A DNA stretch of 64,000 nt from positions 1,426,001 to 1,490,000 of the forward strand of contig NZ_CP063813.1 of the NCBI RefSeq assembly GCF_015277815.1, written 5' to 3'. The notes below the pieces were generated by a model. It ran no database searches and was not told the origin of the DNA. It worked only from the letters and a program-made list of their open reading frames with translations. The position numbers and the translations under genes were made by a program. How positions within the stretch are numbered: the stretch's first letter is position 1; each line of letters opens with the position of its first letter. Shown in pieces: positions 45,121 to 57,007 of the stretch. This stretch comes from Microbacterium atlanticum. Its GTDB lineage: Bacteria; Actinomycetota; Actinomycetes; Actinomycetales; Microbacteriaceae.

Positions 45121-46569
45121 GTGACAGAGCCCGCCGAAGGCGCCGACCTCGTCGTCGTCGCGAACCGCCTCCCCGTCGACCGGGTCGTCGACGCCGAGGG
45201 CGAGCAGAGGTGGCGTCGCTCTCCCGGAGGCCTCGTGACGGCGCTCGAGCCGGTGATGCGGCGCTCCGACGGGGCCTGGGTGGGCTGGCCCGGCCAGCCC
45301 GACATCGAGGTCGCGCCGTTCGAGTTCGAGGGGACCCACCTCGTGCCCATCGCGCTGAGCGCGGACGAGGTCGAGAAGTACTACGAGGGGATGTCGAACG
45401 ACACCTTCTGGCCGCTCTACCACGACGTCATCGCCGAGCCCCGGTACCGGCGGGTGTGGTGGGACACCTACGTGCGGGTGAACCGCCGTTTCGCTGAGGC
45501 CACCGCGGCGGTGGCCGCCCAGGGCGGGACGGTGTGGGTACAGGACTACCAGCTGCAGCTCGTGCCCCAGATGCTGCGCGACATGCGGCCCGACCTCACG
45601 ATCGGCTACTTCCACCACATCCCCTTCCCGGCATACGGCCTCTACTCCCAGCTGCCCTGGCGCAAGCAGGTGCTCGAGGGCCTGCTCGGCGCCGACGTCA
45701 TCGGGTTCCAGCGGGTGGCGGATGCCGGCAACTTCGCGCGGGCCGTCCGGCGCCAGCTGCGCTACGACACGAAGGCCACGGGCATCACGGTGCCAAATGC
45801 CGACGGCACCACCCGGCGAGCGCTCGCCAAGGCCTTCCCGATCTCCATCGACGCCTCGTCGTACATCGAGCTGGCGCGGCGCGAGGACGTGCGGGCCCGC
45901 GCCCGGGAGATCCGGGAGAGCCTGGGCAACCCGAAGCGGATCCTTCTCGGTGTCGACCGCCTCGACTACACCAAGGGCATCCGCCACCGCATGAAGGCGT
46001 TCGGCGAGCTCCTCGAGGACGGGCGCATCTCGGTGGAGGATGTCACCCTCGTCCAGGTCGCCAGCCCGAGCCGCGAGCGCGTCGAGGCATACATGCAGCT
46101 CCGGGACGAGATCGAGCTCACCGTGGGCCGCATCAACGGCGACCACGACACGATGGGGCACACCGCGATCCGCTATCTTCACCAGGCGTATCCGCGCGAA
46201 GAGATGGTGGCGCTCTTCCTCGCCGCCGACGTCATGCTCGTCACGGCCCTTCGCGACGGCATGAATCTCGTCGCGAAGGAGTACGTCGCCTCGCGCATCG
46301 ACAACCGCGGCGTGCTCGTGCTGAGCGAGTTCGCCGGAGCTGCCGACGAGCTGCCGAGCGCCATCCGCATCAACCCCCATGACATCGACGGGATGAAGGA
46401 CGCGATCATGCGCGCCATCGACATGCCCGCCGCCGAGCAGGGTCGCCGCATGCGGGCGCTGCGCCGCAAGGTGATCGAGAGCGACGTCGCGCGCTGGTCG
46501 CAGTCGTTCCTCGACGCCCTCGAGGGGGCGCGGCGCAACCGTCGTGACGTGGCGGCGGTGCGCACATGA
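45121..46569 (+). CDS. otsA: trehalose-6-phosphate synthase
   Basis: 482 residues, GT20 family. It makes trehalose 6-phosphate from a nucleotide-glucose and glucose 6-phosphate. Conserved blocks are VVVANRLPVDR at the N-terminus, WVQDYQLQLVPQMLR, GYFHHIPFPAYGLYSQLPWR, LLGVDRLDYTKGIRHRMKAF and LRDGMNLVAKEYVASR. The GTG start has AGGAG 5 bases ahead; the open frame upstream is noncoding. otsB starts inside its stop codon, giving a two-gene trehalose operon for osmotic and desiccation protection. Confidence 0.95.
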   Translation: MTEPAEGADLVVVANRLPVDRVVDAEGEQRWRRSPGGLVTALEPVMRRSDGAWVGWPGQPDIEVAPFEFEGTHLVPIALSADEVEKYYEGMSNDTFWPLYHDVIAEPRYRRVWWDTYVRVNRRFAEATAAVAAQGGTVWVQDYQLQLVPQMLRDMRPDLTIGYFHHIPFPAYGLYSQLPWRKQVLEGLLGADVIGFQRVADAGNFARAVRRQLRYDTKATGITVPNADGTTRRALAKAFPISIDASSYIELARREDVRARAREIRESLGNPKRILLGVDRLDYTKGIRHRMKAFGELLEDGRISVEDVTLVQVASPSRERVEAYMQLRDEIELTVGRINGDHDTMGHTAIRYLHQAYPREEMVALFLAADVMLVTALRDGMNLVAKEYVASRIDNRGVLVLSEFAGAADELPSAIRINPHDIDGMKDAIMRAIDMPAAEQGRRMRALRRKVIESDVARWSQSFLDALEGARRNRRDVAAVRT

Positions 46570-47357
46570 CCGCGACCGACGACCGGGCGCGCGCCGAGAT
46601 CGAGCGTGTCGCGGCATCCGCTCGGCTCCTGGTCGCCCTCGACTTCGACGGCACCCTCTCGCCTCTCGAGGACGAGCCGATGGACGCGCGGATGCTGCCT
46701 GCCGCGCGCGATGCGGTGGCCGCTCTGGTGGCTGCGCCCCGGACAGTGGTGGCGTTCGTGTCGGGACGCAGCCTCGTCGACCTCCGCGTGATCGCCGAGC
46801 ACGACGACTCTTCGCTCGTGCTGCTGGCGGGGTCCCACGGCGCGGAGTACTGGATCCCCGGCGAGGGTCTCTCGCGCCATGCGGAGGACGAGACGGATGT
46901 CGCACTCCGCGACATGCTCCGCGCCCACGCCGAGGAGGCCACCGCGCACCTGGAGGGCGTGTGGATCGAGCCGAAGACGTTCGGATTCGGCGTGCACACC
47001 AGGCGCGCGGCACCCGCCGCGGCAGCGGAGGCGAACCGGCTCGTCGACCGGATCGTCGCGGAGGAGGCACCCCAGTGGCGCCGGCGCACCGGTCACAACA
47101 TCGTCGAGTACGCCTTTCGGCACGAGGGTAAGGACTCCGCGATCGCCGAGCTGCGCGAGCGCACCGGCGCCACCGCCGTGCTCTTCGCCGGCGACGACGT
47201 CACCGACGAAGACGCGCTGGCGAGCCTCGGCCCCGCCGACCTCGGAGTGCGCGTGGGCGACGGCGAGACCGCCGCGACGGTACGGGTGCCCGACATCGCG
47301 GGTCTCGCCGCACTCCTCGCACTGCTCGCGCAGGCGCGCGCGGGCCATCGCGGGTGA
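46566..47357 (+). CDS. otsB: trehalose-phosphatase
   Basis: 263 residues, HAD superfamily. The phosphatase motif DFDGTLSPLEDEP gives nucleophile D26 and general acid D28. VVAFVSGRSLVDLR is motif II and AVLFAGDDVTDEDAL is motif IV with the magnesium aspartates. It removes the phosphate from trehalose 6-phosphate. Four-base overlap with otsA indicates coupled translation. Confidence 0.95.
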   Translation: MTATDDRARAEIERVAASARLLVALDFDGTLSPLEDEPMDARMLPAARDAVAALVAAPRTVVAFVSGRSLVDLRVIAEHDDSSLVLLAGSHGAEYWIPGEGLSRHAEDETDVALRDMLRAHAEEATAHLEGVWIEPKTFGFGVHTRRAAPAAAAEANRLVDRIVAEEAPQWRRRTGHNIVEYAFRHEGKDSAIAELRERTGATAVLFAGDDVTDEDALASLGPADLGVRVGDGETAATVRVPDIAGLAALLALLAQARAGHRG

Positions 47358-47393
47358 GCTGTCACAGCGGCCGAGCGCGCTCCGGCGCGGCAA

Positions 47394-47399
47394 TACACT
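47394..47399 (+). promoter_or_regulatory. -10 hexamer for ilvD, leaderless start
   Basis: TACACT ends 6 bases before the ATG at 47406, with no ribosome site. No attenuator-like leader peptide can therefore exist in front of ilvD. Confidence 0.6.
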
Positions 47400-47405
47400 G
47401 AGTCA

Positions 47406-49124
47406 ATGGCCCTGCCCGATTCGCGCCCTGTCAACTCCGTCGACATCAAGCCCCGCAGTCGCGTGGTCACAGACGGCATAGAGGCCACGACCTCGCGCGG
47501 CATGCTCCGCGCGGTCGGAATGGGCGACGCGGATTGGGACAAGCCCCAGATCGGCATCGCGTCCAGCTGGAACGAGATCACGCCGTGCAACCTGAGCCTG
47601 GACCGGCTCGCGCAGGGGGCCAAGGAGGGAGTGCACGCGGGAGGCGGCTACCCGCTGCAGTTCGGCACCATCTCGGTCTCGGACGGCATCTCGATGGGCC
47701 ATGAGGGCATGCACTTCTCGCTGGTCTCCCGCGAGGTCATCGCCGACTCGGTCGAGACCGTCATCATGGCCGAGCGCCTGGACGGCTCGGTGCTGCTGGC
47801 GGGCTGTGACAAGTCGATCCCGGGCATGCTCATGGCCTCGGCCCGCCTCGATCTCTCCAGCGTCTTCCTGTACGCCGGCTCGATCGCCCCGGGCTGGGTG
47901 AAGCTCTCCGACGGCACCGAGAAGGACGTCACGATCATCGACTCGTTCGAAGCCGTGGGTGCGTGCCTGGCCGGCAAGATGAGCGAGTCCGACCTCAAGC
48001 GCATCGAGTGCGCGATCGCGCCCGGCGAAGGCGCCTGCGGTGGCATGTACACCGCGAACACGATGGCGTCGGTCGCCGAGGCCCTCGGCCTCAGCCTCCC
48101 GGGCTCGGCCGCGCCGCCCTCCGCAGACCGCCGCCGCGACTACTTCGCCCACCGGTCGGGCGAGGCCGTGGTGAACCTGCTCCGCCAGGGCATCACCACG
48201 CGCGACATCCTCACCAAGGAGGCGTTCGAGAACGCCATCGCCCTGGCGATGGCACTGGGAGGCTCGACCAACGTGGTCCTGCACCTCCTGGCGATCGCGC
48301 GGGAGGCCGACGTCGAGCTGAGCCTCCACGACTTCAACCGCATCGGCGACAGGGTCCCGCACGTGGCCGACATGAAGCCGTTCGGTCAGTACGTCATGAA
48401 CGACGTCGACCGTCACGGCGGCATCCCGGTCATCATGAAGGCGATGCTCGACGAGGGTCTGCTCCACGGTGACGCGCTGACCGTGACCGGCAAGACGCTG
48501 GCCGAGAACCTCGCCGACCTCGCCCCCGACCCCGTCGACGGGACCGTCATCCACCGCTTCGACGACCCGATCCACGAGAAGGGCGGCATCACCATCCTGC
48601 ACGGCACGATCGCACCCGAGGGCGCGGTGGTGAAGTCGGCCGGCTTCGACGGCAACGTGTTCGAGGGGCCCGCGCGCGTGTTCGAGCGCGAGCGCGCCGC
48701 GATGGACGCGCTCGAGGCCGGAGAGATCGTCGCCGGCGACGTCGTGGTGATCCGCTACGAGGGTCCCAAGGGGGGCCCGGGCATGCGCGAGATGCTCGCC
48801 ATCACGGCCGCCATCAAGGGCGCTGGCCTCGGAAAAGATGTACTACTCTTGACGGACGGACGATTCTCAGGCGGCACAACCGGCCTGTGCATCGGCCACA
48901 TAGCACCCGAAGCGGTGGACGCTGGTCCCATCGCCTTCGTGCGCGATGGTGATCTGATACGGGTCGATATCGCGGCTCGCACTCTCGACCTACTCGTCGA
49001 TGAGGCCGAGCTGAGCTCCCGCCGCTCCGGCTGGGAGCCGCTTCCTCCGCGCTATACCCGTGGCGTCCTTGCCAAGTACTCCCGACTCGTGCGCTCCGCT
49101 GCGGAGGGCGCGACCACCGGTTGA
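47406..49124 (+). CDS. ilvD: dihydroxy-acid dehydratase
   Basis: 572 residues. It converts 2,3-dihydroxy acids to 2-keto acids in isoleucine and valine synthesis. Iron-sulfur ligands lie in [13 protein letters not shown] and [29 protein letters not shown] and the C-terminal [18 protein letters not shown] are family hallmarks. Codon use changes in the last 290 bp (from about 48830), where GTA, CTA, ATA, AAA, TCA and ACA codons appear that are nearly absent in the rest of the gene, while the protein stays typical. ilvB follows after 46 bp, so the biosynthetic genes ilvD-ilvB-ilvN-ilvC run in one direction. Confidence 0.95.
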   Translation: MALPDSRPVNSVDIKPRSRVVTDGIEATTSRGMLRAVGMGDADWDKPQIGIASSWNEITPCNLSLDRLAQGAKEGVHAGGGYPLQFGTISVSDGISMGHEGMHFSLVSREVIADSVETVIMAERLDGSVLLAGCDKSIPGMLMASARLDLSSVFLYAGSIAPGWVKLSDGTEKDVTIIDSFEAVGACLAGKMSESDLKRIECAIAPGEGACGGMYTANTMASVAEALGLSLPGSAAPPSADRRRDYFAHRSGEAVVNLLRQGITTRDILTKEAFENAIALAMALGGSTNVVLHLLAIAREADVELSLHDFNRIGDRVPHVADMKPFGQYVMNDVDRHGGIPVIMKAMLDEGLLHGDALTVTGKTLAENLADLAPDPVDGTVIHRFDDPIHEKGGITILHGTIAPEGAVVKSAGFDGNVFEGPARVFERERAAMDALEAGEIVAGDVVVIRYEGPKGGPGMREMLAITAAIKGAGLGKDVLLLTDGRFSGGTTGLCIGHIAPEAVDAGPIAFVRDGDLIRVDIAARTLDLLVDEAELSSRRSGWEPLPPRYTRGVLAKYSRLVRSAAEGATTG

Positions 49125-49170
49125 GCCCGGCCTCCGTCAACCCTCCGACCTGATTCAGAGGATCCCCACC

Positions 49171-52562
<3,392 letters not shown>

Positions 52563-52584
52563 CGCCGCGGTGGCCGAGTGAGAT

Positions 52585-52614
52585 GGCCCGGCTCCCGTTC
52601 GCGGGGGCCGGGCC
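52585..52614 (+). terminator. terminator after ilvC
   Basis: 13-bp stem (GGCCCGGCTCCCG and complement, one G-T pair) closed by a TTCG tetraloop, 22 bases after the stop codon. Confidence 0.85.
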
Positions 52615-52705
52615 TCGTCTCGTCTGCGTGCGTATCAGGGGGAGCAGGCGTGCGCTCATACTCACATCGCCCCAGCCCGAGGCGATCTTCACGGAAGGAA
52701 CGACC

Positions 52706-52912
52706 ATGGACGGGAACAACCTGGTCTTCACGGTCGACCGGCTCAATCGCGAGCGGGCGGCCGCCCTCGATCGCGAGAACAGGATCCTTCGCAGCATCGC
52801 CGACCGCGGCGTCGTGATCGCGCCCGAGCGGCCGACCACGCACGTCACCTCAGGGATCGGCGTGTGGTGGCGCAGCCTTCTGGCCGGGCCACGGCAGCTG
52901 CGCTTCTCCTGA
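52706..52912 (+). CDS. small protein of unknown function
   Basis: 68 residues. It is highly charged at the N-terminus with a likely helix (DRLNRERAAALDRENRILRSIADRG), then a Pro-rich turn and a short tryptophan-containing hydrophobic segment (SGIGVWWRSLLAGPRQLRFS). No family recognised. GGAAGGAA ahead of the ATG and a terminator immediately downstream support a real gene with its own transcript between two terminators. Confidence 0.65.
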   Translation: MDGNNLVFTVDRLNRERAAALDRENRILRSIADRGVVIAPERPTTHVTSGIGVWWRSLLAGPRQLRFS

Positions 52913-52919
52913 GGCACGG

Positions 52920-52947
52920 GGCCCGCCGCATCGGGGAGCGGCGGGCC
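52920..52947 (+). terminator. terminator after the small protein gene
   Basis: 10-bp GC stem (GGCCCGCCGC and complement) with an 8-base loop, starting 8 bases after the stop codon. Confidence 0.75.
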
Positions 52948-52978
52948 TCGACGTGTGTGGTGGCGCCCTCCACGCAGC

Positions 52979-52984
52979 TAGGCT
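52979..52984 (+). promoter_or_regulatory. -10 hexamer for cutC, leaderless start
   Basis: TAGGCT ends 6 bases before the ATG at 52991, with no ribosome site. Confidence 0.55.
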
Positions 52985-52990
52985 CACGGC

Positions 52991-53722
52991 ATGCGTGACG
53001 CAGGACCCGTCGAGATCGCCGTGCAGGACCCCGCCGGCGCCCGGATCGCTCTGCGAGGCGGCGCCACCCGCCTGGAGCTCTGCCAGGCGCTGGACGTGGG
53101 CGGACTCACCCCGTCCCTCGGCACCCTGGAGGCGGTGCTCGCCGCCGTCGATCCCTCGACCGTCAACGTCCTCGTGCGGCCGAGGGCCGGCGGCTTCGTG
53201 TACGACGCGGAGGAGGTCGCCATCGTCGAGGCCGACATCCGCACCTGCGTCGCGCGCGGCGCGGGAGGGGTCGTGGTCGGGGCTCTCACCGTTGCCGGCG
53301 CGCTCGACGTCGACACGCTGCGCCGGTGGCGGGATGCCTCGGGGCCGGCCACGCTCGTCTTCCACCGCGCCATCGACGCGTCGGCCGATCCGGCTGCCGT
53401 CTTCGATGCGCTGGTGACGGAGGGTGTCGACCGGGTGCTCACCTCGGGTGCTGCATCCCGCGCGGTGGACGGACTCCCGCTCCTCGCCGCGTTCGCGGCT
53501 CGATCGGGATCCGTCGAGGTCATGGCCGGCGGCGGCGTCCAGCCCGCCGACATCCCGGCGCTCTTCGCCGCCGGCGTCGACGCCGTGCACCTCTCCGCAC
53601 GGGCGCGAGCCGGCCGGGACGCCGCTGCCGGCCCCGGCGGCGGCTCACCGGGGCACGACGTCACCGACGGGCGCACCGTCGCCGAGGCGGTCGCCGCGGC
53701 CGGCATTACGCTGGACGGGTGA
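52991..53722 (+). CDS. cutC: CutC-family protein (copper homeostasis protein CutC)
   Basis: 243 residues, a TIM-barrel of the CutC family. Recognisable pieces are GATRLELCQALDVGGLTPSLGTLEAV, VNVLVRPRAGGFVYDAEEVAIVEADI, RAIDASADPAAVFDALVTEGVDRVLTSG and GGGVQPADIPALFAAGVDAVHLSA. The name comes from old copper-tolerance genetics; a direct copper role is doubtful and the family is now linked to (hydroxymethyl)uracil-like or carbohydrate-type chemistry only tentatively. It is not near the copper island. A GTGA overlap joins it to the next gene. Confidence 0.88.
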   Translation: MRDAGPVEIAVQDPAGARIALRGGATRLELCQALDVGGLTPSLGTLEAVLAAVDPSTVNVLVRPRAGGFVYDAEEVAIVEADIRTCVARGAGGVVVGALTVAGALDVDTLRRWRDASGPATLVFHRAIDASADPAAVFDALVTEGVDRVLTSGAASRAVDGLPLLAAFAARSGSVEVMAGGGVQPADIPALFAAGVDAVHLSARARAGRDAAAGPGGGSPGHDVTDGRTVAEAVAAAGITLDG

Positions 53723-54264
53723 CCACCGGACGCGACGACGACGCCCTCACCTGGGACGGCGACGACGACCCGACCCTCCATCTCGGCGCCGACCGCACCC
53801 CGCAGACCGACGCCGGTTCCGCAGACCGGGCCGACGCCCCAGCATCGACGGCTGCCCTGCCCGACGGCTACACCGCGGTCGGCAAGGGGAGCGAGGCCGT
53901 CGAGGTCACGCCCGCACCCGCACGGACCCCCGACCGCGACGGCGCCGTCGCCGTCGCCGAGCGTGCGCCGATGGGCAACGGCGCGCTGGTGGCGCTCGGG
54001 GTGATCGGCGGGATCTACGCGCTCTACGCGATCGGCTGGCTCATCGGCGGGCTGCGGCTGCAGGGCCGCGCGCAGTATCTCGTGTTCGACGTCATGTACC
54101 AGGGCAGCCTGTGGCTGGCCGTCCTCGCGCCGCTGCTCTGGTTCGGGGCGACCTTCCTCCTCACCCGGGGTCGCCGACCCTGGGTCAGATTCGTCTGGCT
54201 GGCGGCGGGGGTCGTCCTCCTGCTGCCGTGGCCGTTCGTGATGATGGGGGCGGTCGGGCAGTGA
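53719..54264 (+). CDS. membrane protein of unknown function
   Basis: 181 residues. The first 90 are acidic and Pro/Ala-rich (predicted disordered, DDDALTWDGDDDPTLHLGAD). Three hydrophobic helices follow at about 92-113, 130-150 and 157-177. The GTG start overlaps the cutC stop by four bases and the next gene starts in this gene's stop. Similar proteins are sometimes mislabelled as DNA polymerase subunits because of the low-complexity part; nothing here supports that. Confidence 0.72.
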   Translation: MTTGRDDDALTWDGDDDPTLHLGADRTPQTDAGSADRADAPASTAALPDGYTAVGKGSEAVEVTPAPARTPDRDGAVAVAERAPMGNGALVALGVIGGIYALYAIGWLIGGLRLQGRAQYLVFDVMYQGSLWLAVLAPLLWFGATFLLTRGRRPWVRFVWLAAGVVLLLPWPFVMMGAVGQ

Positions 54265-54635
54265 GCGAGAACGCGACGGATGCCGCGGTCCCGCCGGCGC
54301 GCCCGAGTGCGACCCCGACGTGGCTCGTCGCGGTCATCTGCGGCATAGCCGGGCTCTTCTACGCCTACGCGGTGTGGAACGCCATCGGAAACCTGGTGGC
54401 GACGCTCCAGGTCTTCGGCGACGCCGGGCTGACCCTCAACGGGCTGGGCTGGTTCATCTGGATCTTCGCGGCGGTCTTCCCGCTGCTCGTCTGGGGGGCC
54501 GCGTTCGCGATCGGGTACCGGCGGGCCGCGCACGAGCTGCTGCTCGTCATGATCACCGGCCTGGCACTGGTGGCCGTCTTCTGGCTGAACGTCGTGGCCT
54601 ACACCACGCTCAACTCGGCGTCGTTCCTCGGGTGA
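54261..54635 (+). CDS. small membrane protein of unknown function
   Basis: 124 residues with three predicted membrane helices (about 21-44, 63-85 and 93-115). The GTG start overlaps the previous stop codon, and the topology resembles that of the preceding protein, so the two may form a complex. No family recognised. Confidence 0.72.
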   Translation: MSENATDAAVPPARPSATPTWLVAVICGIAGLFYAYAVWNAIGNLVATLQVFGDAGLTLNGLGWFIWIFAAVFPLLVWGAAFAIGYRRAAHELLLVMITGLALVAVFWLNVVAYTTLNSASFLG

Positions 54636-54673
54636 GCGCCGTCACACGGTCCGGTGGTTGCCCCGGCGGACGG

Positions 54674-54679
54674 TAGGCT
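54674..54679 (+). promoter_or_regulatory. -10 hexamer for serA
   Basis: TAGGCT; the predicted transcript has a leader of about 80 bases before the GTG start, unlike the leaderless genes around it. Confidence 0.45.
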
Positions 54680-54766
54680 GGCACAGGCCTCGCCCCCGAC
54701 GGCGTGCGGCGCGGCATCCGCTCCGCCCTGCTCCGCGCGCTCGCGCACCGCCCCGAAGGAACACCC

Positions 54767-56371
54767 GTGCCGAAGCCTGTCGTCCTCATCGCCGAAGAGC
54801 TCTCTCCCGCCACGATCGACGCCCTGGGTCCTGACTTCGACGTGCGCTACGTCGACGGCACCGACCGGCCGGCGCTGCTGTCGGCACTCGCCGACGCCAA
54901 CGCGGTGCTCATCCGCTCGGCCACGAAGATCGACGCGGAGGCGATCGCCGCGGCTCCCGTCCTGAAGGTCGTCGCCCGCGCGGGCGTCGGCCTCGACAAC
55001 GTCGACATCAAGACGGCCACTACTGCCGGAGTCATGGTGGTCAACGCCCCGACGTCGAACATCATCTCGGCCGCCGAGCTGACCGTGGGCCACATCCTCA
55101 GCCTCGCCCGCCGCATCCCCGCCGCACATGCCTCGCTCGCCGCCGGCCAGTGGAAGCGCAGCGCGTACACCGGCACCGAGCTCTTCGAGAAGACGGTCGG
55201 CATCATCGGGCTCGGCCGGATCGGCGCCCTCATCGCCGCGCGCCTGCAGGCTTTCGGCGTCTCCATCGTCGCCTACGACCCCTACGTCACGCCGACGCGG
55301 GCGCAGCAGCTGGGCGTTCAGCTGCTCGATCTGGACGAGCTGCTCGCCCAGAGCGACTTCGTCACGATCCACATGCCGAAGACGCCCGAGACGACGGGCA
55401 TGATCGGCGCGGAGCAGTTCCGCCTCATGAAGAAGACCGCTTTCGTCGTCAACGTGGCCCGTGGCGGCCTCATCGACGAGGAGGCCCTCTACACGGCACT
55501 GACCGACGGCGAGATCGCCGGTGCGGGCCTCGACGTGTTCACGAGCGAGCCGCCTGCTGCCGACGGCACCGCCTTCCCGCTCCTGAGCCTTCCCAACGTC
55601 GTCGTCACTCCGCACCTCGGCGCGTCGACCGACGAGGCGCAGGAGAAGGCGGGCGTCTCGGTCGCGAAGTCGGTCAAGCTCGCCCTCGAGGGAGACCTCG
55701 TGCCCGACGCCGTGAACGTCGCCGGGGGCATCATCGACCCCTTCGTCCGTCCCGGGATCTCGCTGGTGGAGCAGCTCGGCCAGTTCTTCACCGGGCTGGC
55801 CCACAGCGCCCTGACGAGCCTCGACATCGAGGTGCGCGGAGAGCTGGCGGCGTACGACGTGAGCGTCTACCGCCTCGCCGCGCTCAAGGGCATCCTGGCC
55901 AACGTCGTCAGCGAGAACGTGTCGTACGTGAACGCGCCGCTGTTCGCCGAGCAGCGCGGCATCGAGACGCGTCTGATCGTGGAGCCGGAGAGCCCGCTCT
56001 ATCGCAACATCACCATCCTCCGAGGCACGCTCGCCGACGGCTCGGTGCTCACCGTCTCGGGCACTCTCGCCGGGACCCGAATGGTGCCCAAGGTGGTCGG
56101 CATCAACGGCTACGAGATCGAGGTGCCGATCGAGCGCCACCACCTCGTGATGCGCTACGCCGACCGCCCCGGAATCGTCGCGATCTACGGTCAGAAGCTC
56201 GGCAACGCGGGCATCAACATCGCAGGGCTTCAGGTCGCGCAGGCGGATGCCAGCGGCCGTGCGCTCTCCGTGCTGACGGTCGACTCACCCGTTCCGGAAG
56301 AGCTGCTCGACGACATGCGCGAGGCGGTCGGCGCCGACCTGTTCCGTCGCATCGAGGTCACCGAGGACTGA
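54767..56371 (+). CDS. serA: D-3-phosphoglycerate dehydrogenase (long form with ACT domain)
   Basis: 534 residues. It performs the first step of serine synthesis. The NAD fold has GIIGLGRIGALIAARLQAFG. Catalytic Arg, Glu and His are in NVARGGLIDEEAL, GAGLDVFTSEPP and VVVTPHLGASTDEAQ. The middle ASB domain (residues about 320-455) and the C-terminal ACT domain (HHLVMRYADRPGIVAIYGQKLGNAGINIAGLQV) mark the mycobacterial-type enzyme regulated by serine. The GTG start has GAAGGA 6 bases ahead. Confidence 0.95.
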   Translation: MPKPVVLIAEELSPATIDALGPDFDVRYVDGTDRPALLSALADANAVLIRSATKIDAEAIAAAPVLKVVARAGVGLDNVDIKTATTAGVMVVNAPTSNIISAAELTVGHILSLARRIPAAHASLAAGQWKRSAYTGTELFEKTVGIIGLGRIGALIAARLQAFGVSIVAYDPYVTPTRAQQLGVQLLDLDELLAQSDFVTIHMPKTPETTGMIGAEQFRLMKKTAFVVNVARGGLIDEEALYTALTDGEIAGAGLDVFTSEPPAADGTAFPLLSLPNVVVTPHLGASTDEAQEKAGVSVAKSVKLALEGDLVPDAVNVAGGIIDPFVRPGISLVEQLGQFFTGLAHSALTSLDIEVRGELAAYDVSVYRLAALKGILANVVSENVSYVNAPLFAEQRGIETRLIVEPESPLYRNITILRGTLADGSVLTVSGTLAGTRMVPKVVGINGYEIEVPIERHHLVMRYADRPGIVAIYGQKLGNAGINIAGLQVAQADASGRALSVLTVDSPVPEELLDDMREAVGADLFRRIEVTED

Positions 56372-56403
56372 GCGCCGGCGGCGAGCCCGCCGGCCACGCT
56401 CAG
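56368..56403. terminator. bidirectional terminator between serA and a convergent TetR gene
   Basis: Core stem GCCGGCGG/CCGCCGGC with a 5-base loop (56374-56394), extended by CTGAGC/GCTCAG across a small bulge. The structure includes both stop codons. Confidence 0.75.
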
Positions 56404-56945
56404 CGGCGGACCGCGCGTTCGACCACCTCGACGAGGGCGTCCATCGCGGCGCCGCGGGGGACCGGGCCGGGGATCGATCCGCCCGCGAGGGCGTTGTTGA
56501 AGTACAGACCGTCACTGACGAGCATGACCAGATCGAGGGCGGTGGCGTCCTTCGTGTGCGATCGCAGCGCGTCCGCCCACTGGTCGCGGATACCCCGGAG
56601 CGCATCGGTCGCCGCCGCGTTGCCGCCCTGAGCAAGGCGCGACGTCGCGAGGACGGCGCGGTCGAGGGGGTCGTTCTCCATCGCCGACGAGCGCAGGAAG
56701 TAGGCGATCGGCCCTTCGGGTGCCGCCGTCATGGCCGCGACGTCCTCGGCGACGAGTTCGTGGAGTCTGTCGATGATCGCCGCCTCGAGCGCGTCCTTCG
56801 TGGCGAAGTGGTAGAGCAGGCCGCCCTTGGAGACGCCCGCGGCCCGCGCCGTCGCGTCCATCGTCGCCGCGCGCTCTCCTTCGTCGATGAGGATCTGCTC
56901 GAAGGCGTCCACCACCTTCTCGCGGGCGAGGGGTGGGCGGCTCAT
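56400..56945 (-). CDS. TetR-family repressor of the adjacent MFS exporter
   Basis: 181 residues. The helix-turn-helix is at about residues 8-50 (KVVDAFEQILIDEGERAATMDATARAAGVSKGGLLYHFATKDALEAAII). It is divergent from an MFS drug exporter with 62 bp between starts, and a symmetric operator lies in that gap over the exporter's promoter. This is the classic repressor/efflux pair; the inducer is probably a substrate of the pump. TACGAT ends 7 bases before the ATG, suggesting a leaderless transcript. Confidence 0.9.
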   Translation of the reverse strand: MSRPPLAREKVVDAFEQILIDEGERAATMDATARAAGVSKGGLLYHFATKDALEAAIIDRLHELVAEDVAAMTAAPEGPIAYFLRSSAMENDPLDRAVLATSRLAQGGNAAATDALRGIRDQWADALRSHTKDATALDLVMLVSDGLYFNNALAGGSIPGPVPRGAAMDALVEVVERAVRR

Positions 56946-56952
56946 GGTTCCG

Positions 56953-57005
56953 ATCGTATCGACACGGGTCGCCCGTCCTGTTACTATACCGGCTGGACGG
57001 TATAG
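56953..57005. promoter_or_regulatory. divergent promoters and TetR operator
   Basis: Minus strand: TACGAT (56953-56958) is the repressor's -10. Plus strand: TCGACA (56959-56964), an 18-bp gap, and TACTAT (56983-56988) drive the exporter. The inverted repeat CTATACCG (56984-56991), 6-base spacer, CGGTATAG (56998-57005) overlaps the exporter -10 and transcription start and is the likely repressor site. Confidence 0.7.
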
Positions 57006-57007
57006 AA

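Noticed and set aside
45109..47070. 653-residue minus-strand open frame opposite otsA/otsB
   Set aside because: Mirror frame of the trehalose genes with no domain or start signal.
52991..53722. Treating cutC as part of the copper resistance system
   Set aside because: It is 45 kb from the copper island, has its own leaderless promoter with no CsoR-like operator, and the copper role of the family is doubtful.
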